Source: CAIKMD01 sp036501365 (GTDB lineage: Bacteria > Pseudomonadota > Alphaproteobacteria > ATCC43930 > CGMCC-115725). Taken from it: 64,000 nt of DNA. Each line of letters opens with the position of its first letter. The first letter of the stretch is position 1. The stretch is taken from assembly GCA_036501365.1 (NCBI GenBank), contig DASYAL010000102.1:133439-197438 (forward strand), given 5' to 3'. Made by a program: the position numbers and the translations under genes. Positions 25,090 to 33,435 of this stretch are shown piece after piece. The notes beneath the pieces were generated by a model, which saw only the letters and a program-made list of their open reading frames with translations, was not told the DNA's origin and made no database searches.

Positions 25090-26031
25090 TTGATCGCGCA
25101 TCGTCTCGTCAAAACTGTCGCCGCGGTGCTGCTGCTCGCGGGGCTCGACGCGCCGCCGGCGGTCGCGGCGACCAAGATCAACCTGCTCTATATCCCGGGC
25201 GGCGATTTCGTCCCGGCCTTCGTCGCCAAGGACCAGGGCATCTTCGACAAGCACGGTCTCGACGTCGATATGTCGATCGCCCAGAACGGCTCGGTGATCT
25301 CGGCCGCGCTCGCCGCCGACCAGGCGCAGATCGGCGTGCCGACGCCGCCGGTGCTGCTGCAAGCCAATGAGCAGGGCCTGGACCTCCTCGTCGTCGCCGG
25401 TGCGACGGTGCTGCCCTTCCCCAAGGACGCCGCGGGCGTGATCGCTCGTGAGGGGATCAACACACCCAAGGACCTCGTCGGCAAAAAGGTCGCCGTGCCC
25501 GGTTTCGGCGGCAGCTTCGACGTGATCACGCGCTATTGGGTCGGGACCCACGGCGTCGATATCCACCAGGTCAATTGGATCGAGCTGCAATTCCCGCAAA
25601 TGGGCGACGGGCTGAAATCCGGCCTCGCCGATGCCGTCCTGGCGGTCAATCCGTTCTACGCCCGTATCCTCACCAGCAAGGTCGGCCACACCATGGGCGA
25701 TCCCTGGGACAGCGCCCCTCCCGGCACCATGATCGTGCTCTACGCCGCGACCAAGGCCTGGGCGGCCAAGAACCCCGGGGCGATCAAAGCCTTCCGCGCC
25801 TCGCTCGATGACGGCGTCGCCTATGTGAAAGATCCGGCGCATGCCGCCGCGGTGCATGACAGCATCGCCAAATGGACCAAGCTGCCGCCCGCGGCCGCGG
25901 CGAGCATCGCCATCCCCGACGATCTCGCGCCCCATGCCAAGCCCGACGGCTTGACCTTCTGGATCAAGGCCGCGCGCGAGCAGGGCCTGATCAAGGGCAA
26001 CCCCGATCCCGCCAGCCTGATCGCACCGTAG
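25090..26031 (+). CDS. ABC transporter substrate-binding protein (SsuA/TauA/NMT1 type), separate from the eight-copy array
   Basis: A 313-residue binding protein. The start is a TTG at 25090 with GGGGAGGG four bases upstream; the open frame further 5' is only repeat DNA. The signal peptide follows at once (VKTVAAVLLLAGLDAPPAVAA). The mature part (KINLLYIPGGDFVPAFVAKD) resembles aliphatic sulfonate/nitrate binding proteins and has the QIGVPTPPVLLQ and VPGFGGSFDVITRYW loops. It differs markedly from the eight-copy array (no RFVPVKP end). It lies between amidohydrolase copies 4 and 5 in the same direction, suggesting that it delivers their substrate. No permease or ATPase is adjacent. Confidence 0.85.
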   Translation: MIAHRLVKTVAAVLLLAGLDAPPAVAATKINLLYIPGGDFVPAFVAKDQGIFDKHGLDVDMSIAQNGSVISAALAADQAQIGVPTPPVLLQANEQGLDLLVVAGATVLPFPKDAAGVIAREGINTPKDLVGKKVAVPGFGGSFDVITRYWVGTHGVDIHQVNWIELQFPQMGDGLKSGLADAVLAVNPFYARILTSKVGHTMGDPWDSAPPGTMIVLYAATKAWAAKNPGAIKAFRASLDDGVAYVKDPAHAAAVHDSIAKWTKLPPAAAASIAIPDDLAPHAKPDGLTFWIKAAREQGLIKGNPDPASLIAP

Positions 26032-26131
26032 CGCCGAGGCCCGCGGCTGCGCCCGCGAATCGCTTTGCCTCGGCTCTGCCGCCGCTCTTAAATAGGCCCG
26101 GGAGCCGGTTTGGCCGGCCGGGGAGGGCCTT

Positions 26132-27370
26132 ATGGATACGATCGAGAACATCCCGTTCCGCGATCTCGCGGTCGAGGAATTCAACACCGCGACCTTGCTC
26201 GCCCATGCGCGGCAGCAGGCGGTGCAGCGCCGTTACGAGGATTTCCCGATCGTCGATGTCGACGGTCATCATCTCGAGACCATGTCCTACGCCCAGATCG
26301 TCGAATACATCGAGGATCCGGTGCTGCGCGATCAGGCGAAGTATCAGGGCTATGGCGGCGGCGGCATCACCGCGCCGACCGGCGCCTATCAGGACCTGAC
26401 CGGCCGCATCACCCGCCGCGACGGCCGCGCGCCGGAGAAGTTCCCGCCGAACGTCCATCGCGACATCACTTATACCAAGCGCTGGATGGACGCGATCGGC
26501 ATCGACCAGGTGCTGATGTTCCCGACGCCGATGCTCGGCCTGCCGTTCACACCGCGGCCCGAGGTCGAGGTCGCGCTGGCGCGCGCCTATAACCGCTGGC
26601 TCTGCGAGCGCATCCTCGCCGAAGAGCCGCGCATCCGCGCCTCGCTCTATCTCCCGGCCAGCGATCCCGAGGCGATGTACAAGGTGGTGAAGGATTTCGC
26701 CGGCCAGAAAGGCGTGGTCGGCTTCACCTTCCTGACGCCGCGCTTCAAGCCGGTCTACGACAATGTCTATGTGAAGACCTACAAGCTGATGGAAGAGATG
26801 GGCCTGCCGCTCGTCTTCCATGCCGGCCTGTTCTGGGGCCGCGACGCGTCCATGAATCTCTGCAACCGCTTCATCGCGGCGCATGCCTTGGGCTTCTCGT
26901 GGTCGAGCATCCTTCACTGCACCAATTGGCTGGTGAACGGCATGCCCGAGCGTTTCCCCAAGCTCAAGACCATCTGGGTCGAGAGCGGCCTCGCCTGGGT
27001 GCCCTTCCTGATGCAGCGCCTCGACAACGAATGGATGATGCGCTCGTCGGAAGTGCCGCTGTTGAAGCGCAAGCCCTCGGATTACATGCGCGAGATGTTC
27101 TACTCGAGCCAGCCGATGGAGATGGTGAACAACCGCGAAGCGCTCGAGCTCACCTTCAAGATGATCAATGCCGAGACTCAGCTTTGCTATTCTTCGGACT
27201 ATCCGCATTGGGATACCGATCTGCCCTCGACGATCTACGACCTGCCGTTCCTCACCGAGGAGGCGAAGCGCAACATCCTCGGCGGCAACGCGCTGAAGCT
27301 CCTCAATCTCGAGCCGGCGCTGTCGGAGGAGAAGCTGAAGCGCCGCGCCCAGCGCGAGGCGGCGGAGTAG
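26132..27370 (+). CDS. Amidohydrolase 2 family protein, array copy 5
   Basis: A 412-residue paralogue, the most divergent of the five. Metal-site segments: VDGHHLETMS, LVFHAGLFWGRD (GAY is replaced by AGL) and SSDYPHWDTDL. It also changes the KTPxxxH segment to KFPPNVH and the FxIxHxTNW stretch to WSSILHCTNW. A GGGGAGGG site precedes the ATG. It is 100 bases downstream of the binding-protein gene, with no repeat between, so these two are probably co-transcribed. The altered pocket-lining residues suggest a distinct substrate. Confidence 0.88.
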   Translation: MDTIENIPFRDLAVEEFNTATLLAHARQQAVQRRYEDFPIVDVDGHHLETMSYAQIVEYIEDPVLRDQAKYQGYGGGGITAPTGAYQDLTGRITRRDGRAPEKFPPNVHRDITYTKRWMDAIGIDQVLMFPTPMLGLPFTPRPEVEVALARAYNRWLCERILAEEPRIRASLYLPASDPEAMYKVVKDFAGQKGVVGFTFLTPRFKPVYDNVYVKTYKLMEEMGLPLVFHAGLFWGRDASMNLCNRFIAAHALGFSWSSILHCTNWLVNGMPERFPKLKTIWVESGLAWVPFLMQRLDNEWMMRSSEVPLLKRKPSDYMREMFYSSQPMEMVNNREALELTFKMINAETQLCYSSDYPHWDTDLPSTIYDLPFLTEEAKRNILGGNALKLLNLEPALSEEKLKRRAQREAAE

Positions 27371-27378
27371 GCGCGCTC

Positions 27379-27411
27379 TTGACTTGCCGTACGCGCGATC
27401 GTACGTATAAC
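27379..27411 (+). promoter_or_regulatory. Putative promoter with inverted-repeat operator before the TPP enzyme
   Basis: A TATAAC -10 box (27406-27411) follows either TTGCCG (27384-27389, 16-base spacer) or TTGACT (27379-27384, 21-base spacer). Between and overlapping these boxes is the dyad CGTACG (27388-27393), six bases, CGTACG (27400-27405). A dyad placed there is typical of TetR/GntR-type repression. No regulator gene is present in the window. Confidence 0.5.
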
Positions 27412-27458
27412 GCGTCCGCGCGCGGCGGCTAAGCCACTGAGGGAACGCCGAAGAACGC

Positions 27459-27481
27459 AAAATTGCCAAACAAAGCCAATT
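27459..27481 (+). repeat. Short dispersed repeat (23 bases), copy A
   Basis: This 23-base AT-rich stretch, ending ACAAAGCCAATT, matches the complement of 58458-58480 at 22 of 23 positions. It also forms part of a dyad CAAAATTG/CAATTTTG (27458-27465, 27477-27484). It lies in the leader of the TPP-enzyme gene. Confidence 0.65.
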
Positions 27482-27528
27482 TTGTACGTAGAAACAATCG
27501 GTTAGAAAAATCGGGAAGGGCTCCTGCC

Positions 27529-29175
27529 ATGAAAGTCAACGCCGCGATCGCCGAAATCCTTAAGCGCGAGGGGCTCGAATACCTCGTCTGCTACCCGCGC
27601 AACGGGTTGATCGAGGCCGCGGCCGAGGCCGGCATCCGGCCGATCCTGGTGCGGCAGGAACGTACCGGCGTGCATATGGCGGATGCGCTGGGGCGCATCT
27701 CCTGCGGCGATCGCGTCGGTGTCTTTGCCATGCAGCAGGGGCCGGGCACCGAGAACGCTTTCGGCGGCGTGGCGCAGGCCTATGCCGAATCCGTGCCGCT
27801 GGTGGTAATCCCGGCCGGCCATCCGCGCGCGCAATCGGGGGTGAAGCCTAATTTCTCGGCGACGGCGAATTTCCGCAACGTCACCAAATCGGTCGAGCAG
27901 ATCACCGTGCCGTCGATGGTGCCCGATGCGATGCGCCGCGCCTTCAGCCAGGCGAAGAACGGCCGGCCCGGCCCGACCATGGTCGAGGTGCCGGTCGATC
28001 TCTGGGAAGCCGAGGTGCCGGAGCCGCTGGTTTATGAGAAGACGCCGCGCTATCGCAGCGCGCCCGATCCGAAAGACGTCGCCACCGTCGCCGCGGCTTT
28101 GGTCGCCGCCGAGCGGCCGGTGATCTTCGCCGGCCAGGGCATCCACTATGCGAAGGCGTGGAAGCAATTGCAGACCCTGGCCGAGCTCCTGGAAGCGCCG
28201 GTCGGCACCAGCAATCCCGGCAAGAGCGCTTTCGACGAAACGCATCCGCTCGCGCTCGGCGCCGGCAGCACGACGCATTCGAAGCAATTCCATGTGATGC
28301 TGCAGAAGGCCGATCTCGTCTTCGGCATCGGCTGCTCCTGGACGGCGACGCCGTTCAACATGCAGATGCCCAAGGGCAAGAAGATGGTGCATCTGACCCT
28401 CGATGCCGCCGACATCAACAAGGACATCGCCTCGAGCCTCGCGCTCGTCGGCGATGCCGGCTTGGCGCTCGACGCGCTGATCGAAGAAGTGCGCGACCGG
28501 CTCAAAGCCAAGCCGCGCGCCAATCTCGGCGCGACCGCGCGCGAGGTCGCGGCGCTGCGCGAGGAATGGCTCGGCACCTGGATGCCGCGCCTCACCTCGA
28601 ATCAAACGCCGCTCACGCCCTATCGCGTGATCTGGGATCTGCTGCACACGGTCGACGTCGCGAACACCATCGTCACTCATGATTCGGGCAGCCCGCGCGA
28701 CCAGCTCGTGCCGTTCTGGCAATGCAAGACGCCGCGCTCCTATATCGGCTGGGGCAAGTCGACCCAGCTCGGCTATGGGCTCGGCCTCGCGATCGGCGCC
28801 AAGCTCGCCGATCCGAAAAAGCTTTGCATCAATGTCTGGGGCGATGCCGCGATCGGCTTCACCGGCATGGATATCGAGACGGCGGCGCGCGGCAACATCC
28901 CGATCCTCTCGATCCTCTTCAACAATTCGGTGATGGCGGCCGAGCTCAACGTGATGAAATACTCGACCGACAAATATCAATCGACCGCGATCGGCGGCAA
29001 TTACGCCGATTTCGCCAAGGCGCTCGGTTGCTATGGCGAGCGCGTGACCGAGCCCGGCGCGATCGTGCCGGCGATCAAGCGGGCGCTGGCCAAGATCAAT
29101 GACGGCCAGCCGGCGCTCTTGGAATTCATCACCGAGCGCCAGAGCCCGCGCTCGTCCGAGGTGACGGCGCATTAA
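27529..29175 (+). CDS. Thiamine pyrophosphate-dependent enzyme (acetolactate synthase-like)
   Basis: A 548-residue TPP enzyme with the three-domain order of acetohydroxyacid synthase/benzoylformate decarboxylase: Pyr domain (catalytic Glu about residue 44 in VRQERTGVHMADALGR), central domain (about 190-330; VIFAGQGIHYAKAW) and PP domain with the metal/TPP motif beginning GDAAIGFTGMDIE (about 438) and ending FNNSVMAAE. The ATG at 27529 has GGAAGGG eight bases upstream; an in-frame ATG or alternative start earlier (27463) lies in repeat DNA. Possible reactions are 2-oxoacid decarboxylation or carboligation; the usual GDG is GDA. It stands behind a promoter with an operator-like dyad, so it may respond to a pathway intermediate. 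Confidence 0.85.
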   Translation: MKVNAAIAEILKREGLEYLVCYPRNGLIEAAAEAGIRPILVRQERTGVHMADALGRISCGDRVGVFAMQQGPGTENAFGGVAQAYAESVPLVVIPAGHPRAQSGVKPNFSATANFRNVTKSVEQITVPSMVPDAMRRAFSQAKNGRPGPTMVEVPVDLWEAEVPEPLVYEKTPRYRSAPDPKDVATVAAALVAAERPVIFAGQGIHYAKAWKQLQTLAELLEAPVGTSNPGKSAFDETHPLALGAGSTTHSKQFHVMLQKADLVFGIGCSWTATPFNMQMPKGKKMVHLTLDAADINKDIASSLALVGDAGLALDALIEEVRDRLKAKPRANLGATAREVAALREEWLGTWMPRLTSNQTPLTPYRVIWDLLHTVDVANTIVTHDSGSPRDQLVPFWQCKTPRSYIGWGKSTQLGYGLGLAIGAKLADPKKLCINVWGDAAIGFTGMDIETAARGNIPILSILFNNSVMAAELNVMKYSTDKYQSTAIGGNYADFAKALGCYGERVTEPGAIVPAIKRALAKINDGQPALLEFITERQSPRSSEVTAH

Positions 29176-29189
29176 TTAAGAAGCGGGAA

Positions 29190-30254
29190 TTAAGAAGCGC
29201 GCCAGTCCTTCCAGTCCTTGAGCGTCGCCTCGGCCATGGCGGCGGCGGCATGGTACAGCCAATTCGTACCGCGCTTCTTCAGGTCGCGGCGCAGCGCGGC
29301 CAGGGCCTCGCGCGAGCCCAGATGTACATTCGCGGTCTCGGCGCCCATCGCCTCGAGCAGCAGGCGCTCATCCTGGCGCTTCGGCAGCTCGGTCAGCTCG
29401 ATGCGCGTGCAATGCGGCGCGAGGCGGCGCAGTAGCCAGCCTTGCTCGACCGCGACGAACGGATCGGGCGCGCGCACCGCCCGCGCGATGATCGCGGTGT
29501 AGTAGGTCTCGGCGTCGGCGCGCAATCCGCCATAGACCGGCGGCAGTGTCGGCTTCGCCTCGCGTGCGACAAGGCCGCCGTCGCTTTGCGCGATGCCGAC
29601 GTAGCGCGCGCGGCCGAGACTGCCGAGGCCGGCGATGCGGTGGACATAGCGCGGCGCGCCATTCTCCTCGGGCAGCCGGCGCGCGATCATCGCGCGCACC
29701 GGACGCGGCGGGCTCACGGCACGGAAGCCGGTGAGCTTCGCCCAGAAGCGCACCGGGTCGCGCTCTTCGCCCATCGCCATGGCGCGCAGCTCGGGATTGT
29801 TCTCTTCGAGTACGAAGGGCCGGCCGTCGCCGCGCTCGATCGTTGCGCGATAGCCCTTGAGGATCGCCGCGGTAGCTTGGCGTGCGCCGATCGACAAGCG
29901 GTGCTCGCGCTTGGCGAGCAGCGCGCTGGTCGCGAGCCGCACCAGATCGACGGTGTAGGGCATCGGCGAGGCCTCGTCGAAATCGTTGATGCCCCAGATC
30001 AGCCGGCCCTCGGCGTCGCGCCAGGTGCCGAAATTCTCGATATGCAGATCGCCGACCGCAAGCAGCTTCGGCGCGGCAGCGAGATGAGGACAGGCATCGT
30101 GATAGAGCTCGCACCAGCGATAGAAGGTCGCGCGCAGAAACGGGAAGGCGGCGTCGTGCATGCGCCGGTGTTTCACAACGATATCCGCGCCGATCAGGCC
30201 GATGCGCCGGCGTGCCCAGCGCTCATAAGCCGATGTCGCGGTGACGATGGTCAT
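29190..30254 (-). CDS. DUF2252 family protein (kinase-like fold)
   Basis: A 354-residue protein. The start at 30254 overlaps the stop of the glycosyltransferase gene by ATGA. KHRRMHDAAFPFLRATFYRW (about residues 28-47) is the family's conserved opening; VGDLHIENFGTW (about 66-77) and NDFDEASPMPYTVDLVRLA (about 87-105) resemble the catalytic loop and metal-binding aspartate of aminoglycoside-phosphotransferase-type kinases. DUF2252 proteins are uncharacterised. The open frame further upstream is antisense-like sequence within the glycosyltransferase. Coupling with a glycosyltransferase is the only functional hint. Confidence 0.85.
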   Translation of the reverse strand: MTIVTATSAYERWARRRIGLIGADIVVKHRRMHDAAFPFLRATFYRWCELYHDACPHLAAAPKLLAVGDLHIENFGTWRDAEGRLIWGINDFDEASPMPYTVDLVRLATSALLAKREHRLSIGARQATAAILKGYRATIERGDGRPFVLEENNPELRAMAMGEERDPVRFWAKLTGFRAVSPPRPVRAMIARRLPEENGAPRYVHRIAGLGSLGRARYVGIAQSDGGLVAREAKPTLPPVYGGLRADAETYYTAIIARAVRAPDPFVAVEQGWLLRRLAPHCTRIELTELPKRQDERLLLEAMGAETANVHLGSREALAALRRDLKKRGTNWLYHAAAAMAEATLKDWKDWRAS

Positions 30255-31207
30255 GGCCCTGCCGGCACACTGTGCCGCACCGGACGGCTCAAGGTGAAGG
30301 CGCCGCAGCTGGCATCGAGCAGCCGTGGCCGCAATCCCGGTAGCGGCAGATAGGCGGCGAGCCGCAGCCAATACCAGCGCGACAGCGGTCCCTTGCCTTC
30401 GCGGCGCTTGGCCCAGAGCCAGGCGCGGGTCATTGCGCGGCGCGTCGCCATGGTCGCGAGCGGCGCGGGCATCGCGTGCTCGGCGAGGAAATGCGCGACG
30501 GTCAGGTTGGTGTCGTGGAGAAGCTGCGGCCCGCCGTCGTTGAGCCGGTCCTGCGGCGTGCTTGGATGCAGCACCACCGGCGCATCGAGCGCAACAAAGG
30601 GCGTGGTCGCGGCGAGGCGCAGCAGCAGCGAATAGTCCTGCACGAAGACGCGCTCGTCGCAACCGCCGACGGCCAGCGCCGCATCGCGGCGGATGAGGCA
30701 ATTGCTCGGCCCGAGATAGCATTCGCGCAGCAGACCCTTGAGCGCGTCTTCGATCCGCTCCGGCGGCGGCGCGCCGGCGGCGTCTTGCGCGATTCGTGCC
30801 AGCGCATCCTCGGCAGCGGCGTAGTAGCTCGATTGGCCGTAAGCGAGCGCCGCCTCGGGATGACGCGCGAGCGCGACGGCGAGCTGCGCCGTCGCCTCGG
30901 GCAGCACCACGTCGTCGCCGTCCACCAGCTTCACCAGCGGATAGCGCGCCGCGCGCAGGCCGCGATTGGTGGTGACGCTCGGTCCGGCATTGGCCTGGCT
31001 CAAGATGCGCGCGTCGCCCAGCGCGCCGGCGCGCTGCTCGAGCTCTTCGCGCGAGCCGTCGCTCGAGCCGTCATCGATGAAGATGAACTCGCGCGCGAAC
31101 TCGCCGCGCTGGGCGGCGAGTCCGGCGATCACCTGCTTGAGGAAGCGCCGCTTGTTGAACACCGGAATGACGAAGCTGACGCCGGTTTGCGGCGCTCCGG
31201 CGGTCAT
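30251..31207 (-). CDS. Family 2 glycosyltransferase
   Basis: A 318-residue GT-A-fold enzyme. The N-terminal strand VSFVIPVFNKRRFLKQVI, the IDDGSSDGSREELEQ motif near residue 45 and the metal-binding LVDGDDVVLPEA near residue 93 are standard for GT2. VFVQDYSLLLRLA (about 190) corresponds to the acceptor-side ED/QD region. A hydrophobic C-terminal part is short, so membrane anchoring is doubtful. It transfers a sugar from a nucleotide donor, probably to an envelope glycan. It forms a two-gene operon with the DUF2252 protein. Confidence 0.88.
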   Translation of the reverse strand: MTAGAPQTGVSFVIPVFNKRRFLKQVIAGLAAQRGEFAREFIFIDDGSSDGSREELEQRAGALGDARILSQANAGPSVTTNRGLRAARYPLVKLVDGDDVVLPEATAQLAVALARHPEAALAYGQSSYYAAAEDALARIAQDAAGAPPPERIEDALKGLLRECYLGPSNCLIRRDAALAVGGCDERVFVQDYSLLLRLAATTPFVALDAPVVLHPSTPQDRLNDGGPQLLHDTNLTVAHFLAEHAMPAPLATMATRRAMTRAWLWAKRREGKGPLSRWYWLRLAAYLPLPGLRPRLLDASCGAFTLSRPVRHSVPAGP

Positions 31208-31229
31208 GGCGGTCCGGCGCGACCTACGG

Positions 31230-31667
31230 TCAGTCGCGCTTCATAATGACGTTGCCGGACATTTCCTCGATGCTGCTCAGCTTGATCACCACGGCGGAGC
31301 CCTTCTTCTCGGGATCCGGCCGGCGCTCGGCCTCGGGGATCAGCCCCCATACTTTCTCGCGATCGGCGCCGTCGTTGAGCACGGTCGCGTCGCCATAGAA
31401 GCGGACGACGCCGCCGCGGAAGTCTTTCCCGGCCTTGGCGGCGTTGCGGTAGAACACGGCGACATGCGGGTTCTCGAGCACACGCTTGGCGGCGCTGCGG
31501 TTGCTACGCTCCCAATAGCAGAGCGAATCGTCGCTGAAGACGACGATGCTGCCCTTGGGGCTGATCTGCGGGTGCCCGTCCTTGGTCGAGGTACCGAGTA
31601 GGCACGGCGTGCCGTCCTCCAGCGCCGATTTCAGCAAGTCGCGGATGGTCTGGGTAATCTGGATCAT
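31230..31667 (-). CDS. Pyridoxamine 5'-phosphate oxidase-like FMN-binding protein
   Basis: A 145-residue split-barrel flavoprotein: TIRDLLKSALEDGTPCLLGT, then GHPQISPKGSIVVFSDDSLCYWE and the NPHVAVFYRNAA segment are typical of the PNPOx-like family that binds FMN or F420. The ribosome site AGGGGAG lies six bases before the ATG. Members are often general stress or detoxifying reductases rather than true PdxH. It is divergent from the FAD monooxygenase at 31799. Twenty-two bases separate its end from the glycosyltransferase gene, so they could be co-transcribed. Confidence 0.85.
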   Translation of the reverse strand: MIQITQTIRDLLKSALEDGTPCLLGTSTKDGHPQISPKGSIVVFSDDSLCYWERSNRSAAKRVLENPHVAVFYRNAAKAGKDFRGGVVRFYGDATVLNDGADREKVWGLIPEAERRPDPEKKGSAVVIKLSSIEEMSGNVIMKRD

Positions 31668-31798
31668 CGGTTACTCCCCTTTTTGCCCAGACGCGCCGGG
31701 CTTCATTCCCAATCTGCGAAGATTGCGGGATTTATCGTGACTCGGCAAGACCGCCCGGCTTTGCCGTAATCGGCGCGGCGCGGCTAGAGTGGGAGCCG

Positions 31799-33025
31799 AT
31801 GCAGAAAGTCGCGGTTCGATGTTGCATTGCCGGCGGTGGGCCGGCGGGGGTGATGGCGGGGCTGCTGCTCGCCCGCGCCGGGGTCGATGTCGTGGTGCTG
31901 GAAAAGCACGGCGACTTCTTCCGCGATTTTCGCGGCGACACGATCCATCCCTCGACGCTCCAATTGATGCACGAGCTCGGCATCCTCGACGACCTGCTGA
32001 AGCTGCCGCATCAAAAAGCCGACCATCTCTCGTTCCAGTTCGGCGATGCCAATGGCGTCATCGCCGATTTCAAGCGCACCAAGCTGCGCTGCCGGTTCGT
32101 CGCCTTCATGCCGCAATGGGACTTCCTCGATTTCCTCGCCCGGTACGCCGCGCGCTATCCGACCTTTTCCCTGAAGATGGGCGCCGAAGCGACCGGCCTC
32201 ATCGAGGAGAACGGCCGTATCGTCGGCGTCACGGCGACTACGCCGCGCGGACCGCTCGAGGTGCGTGCCGACCTCGTCATCGCCGCCGACGGCCGGCATT
32301 CGAGCTTGCGCGACAACGCAGGACTCGCGGTCGAGGAGTTCGGCGCGCCGATGGATGTGCTGTGGTTCAGTCTGCCGCGCGCGCCCAGCGATCCCGACGA
32401 GACTATGGGCCGCTTCGACCCGGGCAGCGTGCTGGTCGCGATCGATCGCCGTGACTACTGGCAAATCGGCGACGTCATCGCTAAAGGCGCGTTCGACGAG
32501 ATCAAGCGCCAAGGGCTCGAGAAATTCCGCGCCCATCTACGCGAGCTTGCGCCCTATCTCGGCGACCGCGTCGCGCAGCTCGACGATTGGGAGAAGGTGA
32601 GGCTGCTCACCGTCCAAGTGAACCGCGCCAAGACTTGGTACCGCCCGGGTTTTCTCGCGATCGGCGATGCCGCGCATGCGATGTCGCCGATCGGCGGCGT
32701 CGGCATCAATCTCGCGGTCCAGGACGCGGTCGCCGCTTCCAATATCCTCGCGGCGCCGCTGGCGTCGCGGACGCTGAGTGAGGACGATCTCGCGCGCGTG
32801 CAGAAGCGCCGCGAATTCCCGACGCGCGTGATCCAGGGCTTCCAGCTCATGGTGCAGAACCGCGTGCTGACGCGGGTGCTGAGCGGCGCGCCGCTCGAGA
32901 CGCCCCTCGCGGTGAAGCTGCTGCGGTGCTTTCCGGCGCTGCGCGCCTTCCCCGCGCTGTTCCTGGGCGTCGGCGTGCGGCCCGAGCATGTTCGCACCGC
33001 GCCGCGCTGGCCCGAGAAGGGTTGA
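31799..33025 (+). CDS. FAD-dependent monooxygenase (UbiH/PHBH type)
   Basis: A 408-residue class A flavoprotein monooxygenase. GGGPAGVMAGLLLARAG (about residue 11) binds the ADP part of FAD; LVIAADGRHSSLRD (about 160) is the DG fingerprint that contacts FAD and NAD(P)H; IGDAAHAMSPIGGVGIN (about 285) is the second FAD motif. GGGAG is upstream of the ATG. It is the first gene of the second catabolic island, on the same strand as the Rieske and molybdenum hydroxylase genes. Related enzymes hydroxylate aromatic or pyridine rings; the substrate is not deducible. Confidence 0.9.
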   Translation: MQKVAVRCCIAGGGPAGVMAGLLLARAGVDVVVLEKHGDFFRDFRGDTIHPSTLQLMHELGILDDLLKLPHQKADHLSFQFGDANGVIADFKRTKLRCRFVAFMPQWDFLDFLARYAARYPTFSLKMGAEATGLIEENGRIVGVTATTPRGPLEVRADLVIAADGRHSSLRDNAGLAVEEFGAPMDVLWFSLPRAPSDPDETMGRFDPGSVLVAIDRRDYWQIGDVIAKGAFDEIKRQGLEKFRAHLRELAPYLGDRVAQLDDWEKVRLLTVQVNRAKTWYRPGFLAIGDAAHAMSPIGGVGINLAVQDAVAASNILAAPLASRTLSEDDLARVQKRREFPTRVIQGFQLMVQNRVLTRVLSGAPLETPLAVKLLRCFPALRAFPALFLGVGVRPEHVRTAPRWPEKG

Positions 33026-33056
33026 GCCCTCGCCCCCGGCGTGCCATAACCCGCTT

Positions 33057-33425
33057 ATGCCGGCAAAAAAGCGTGCATCTTCAAAGCGATCGGCCGCTCG
33101 CTCGCGCCCGGTGCGGGCACCGGCGGCGCGCGCCAAAACCACCGGCGATCCCGGCGCCGCCTTTTGCGCGGCGGTCGAGCACGCCTTGAAGCGCGGCCAG
33201 CCGCAAGCGATCAGCGATGCCGCGCTGCGGCGTGTGCTGACCGCGGCGGTGCGTGTCTATGCGGCCAAGGCCGAGGAAGCCGGGCGCGAGATCGCGCCGT
33301 TCCTCGACAACGCCGTGACCGCGACCGAGACGGTGGTTGCGGCCTGTGCGATGATCCGCGCCGCCGATCTCAACCTGTTCGACGTCGCGATGTGGTTCCG
33401 GCGTCCGGTCGCCGGCGAGGAATAG
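33057..33425 (+). CDS. Uncharacterised small Rieske-associated protein, module 2
   Basis: A 122-residue protein with a 30-residue very basic N-terminal tail (Lys, Arg, Ala and Pro rich) followed by a helical core homologous to the protein at 19332: AVRVYAAKAEEAG, VTATETVVAACAMI and LNLFDVAMW occupy the same positions as their counterparts there. It precedes its Rieske gene by ten bases, whereas the module 1 copy follows it. The basic tail is absent from module 1, which has an acidic tail instead, hinting at different partners. Function unknown. The start is the first ATG after the monooxygenase stop; no strong ribosome site is visible. Confidence 0.7.
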   Translation: MPAKKRASSKRSAARSRPVRAPAARAKTTGDPGAAFCAAVEHALKRGQPQAISDAALRRVLTAAVRVYAAKAEEAGREIAPFLDNAVTATETVVAACAMIRAADLNLFDVAMWFRRPVAGEE

Positions 33426-33435
33426 GAGCGGGGAG

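Noticed and set aside
20903..27469. Long minus-strand frames opposite every amidohydrolase copy
   Set aside because: They recur because the paralogues are similar on the sense strand; all are antisense mirrors rich in His, Arg and Asp.
31710..31725. Small hairpin CAATCT/AGATTG between divergent genes
   Set aside because: Six base pairs only and no promoter context; could be chance.
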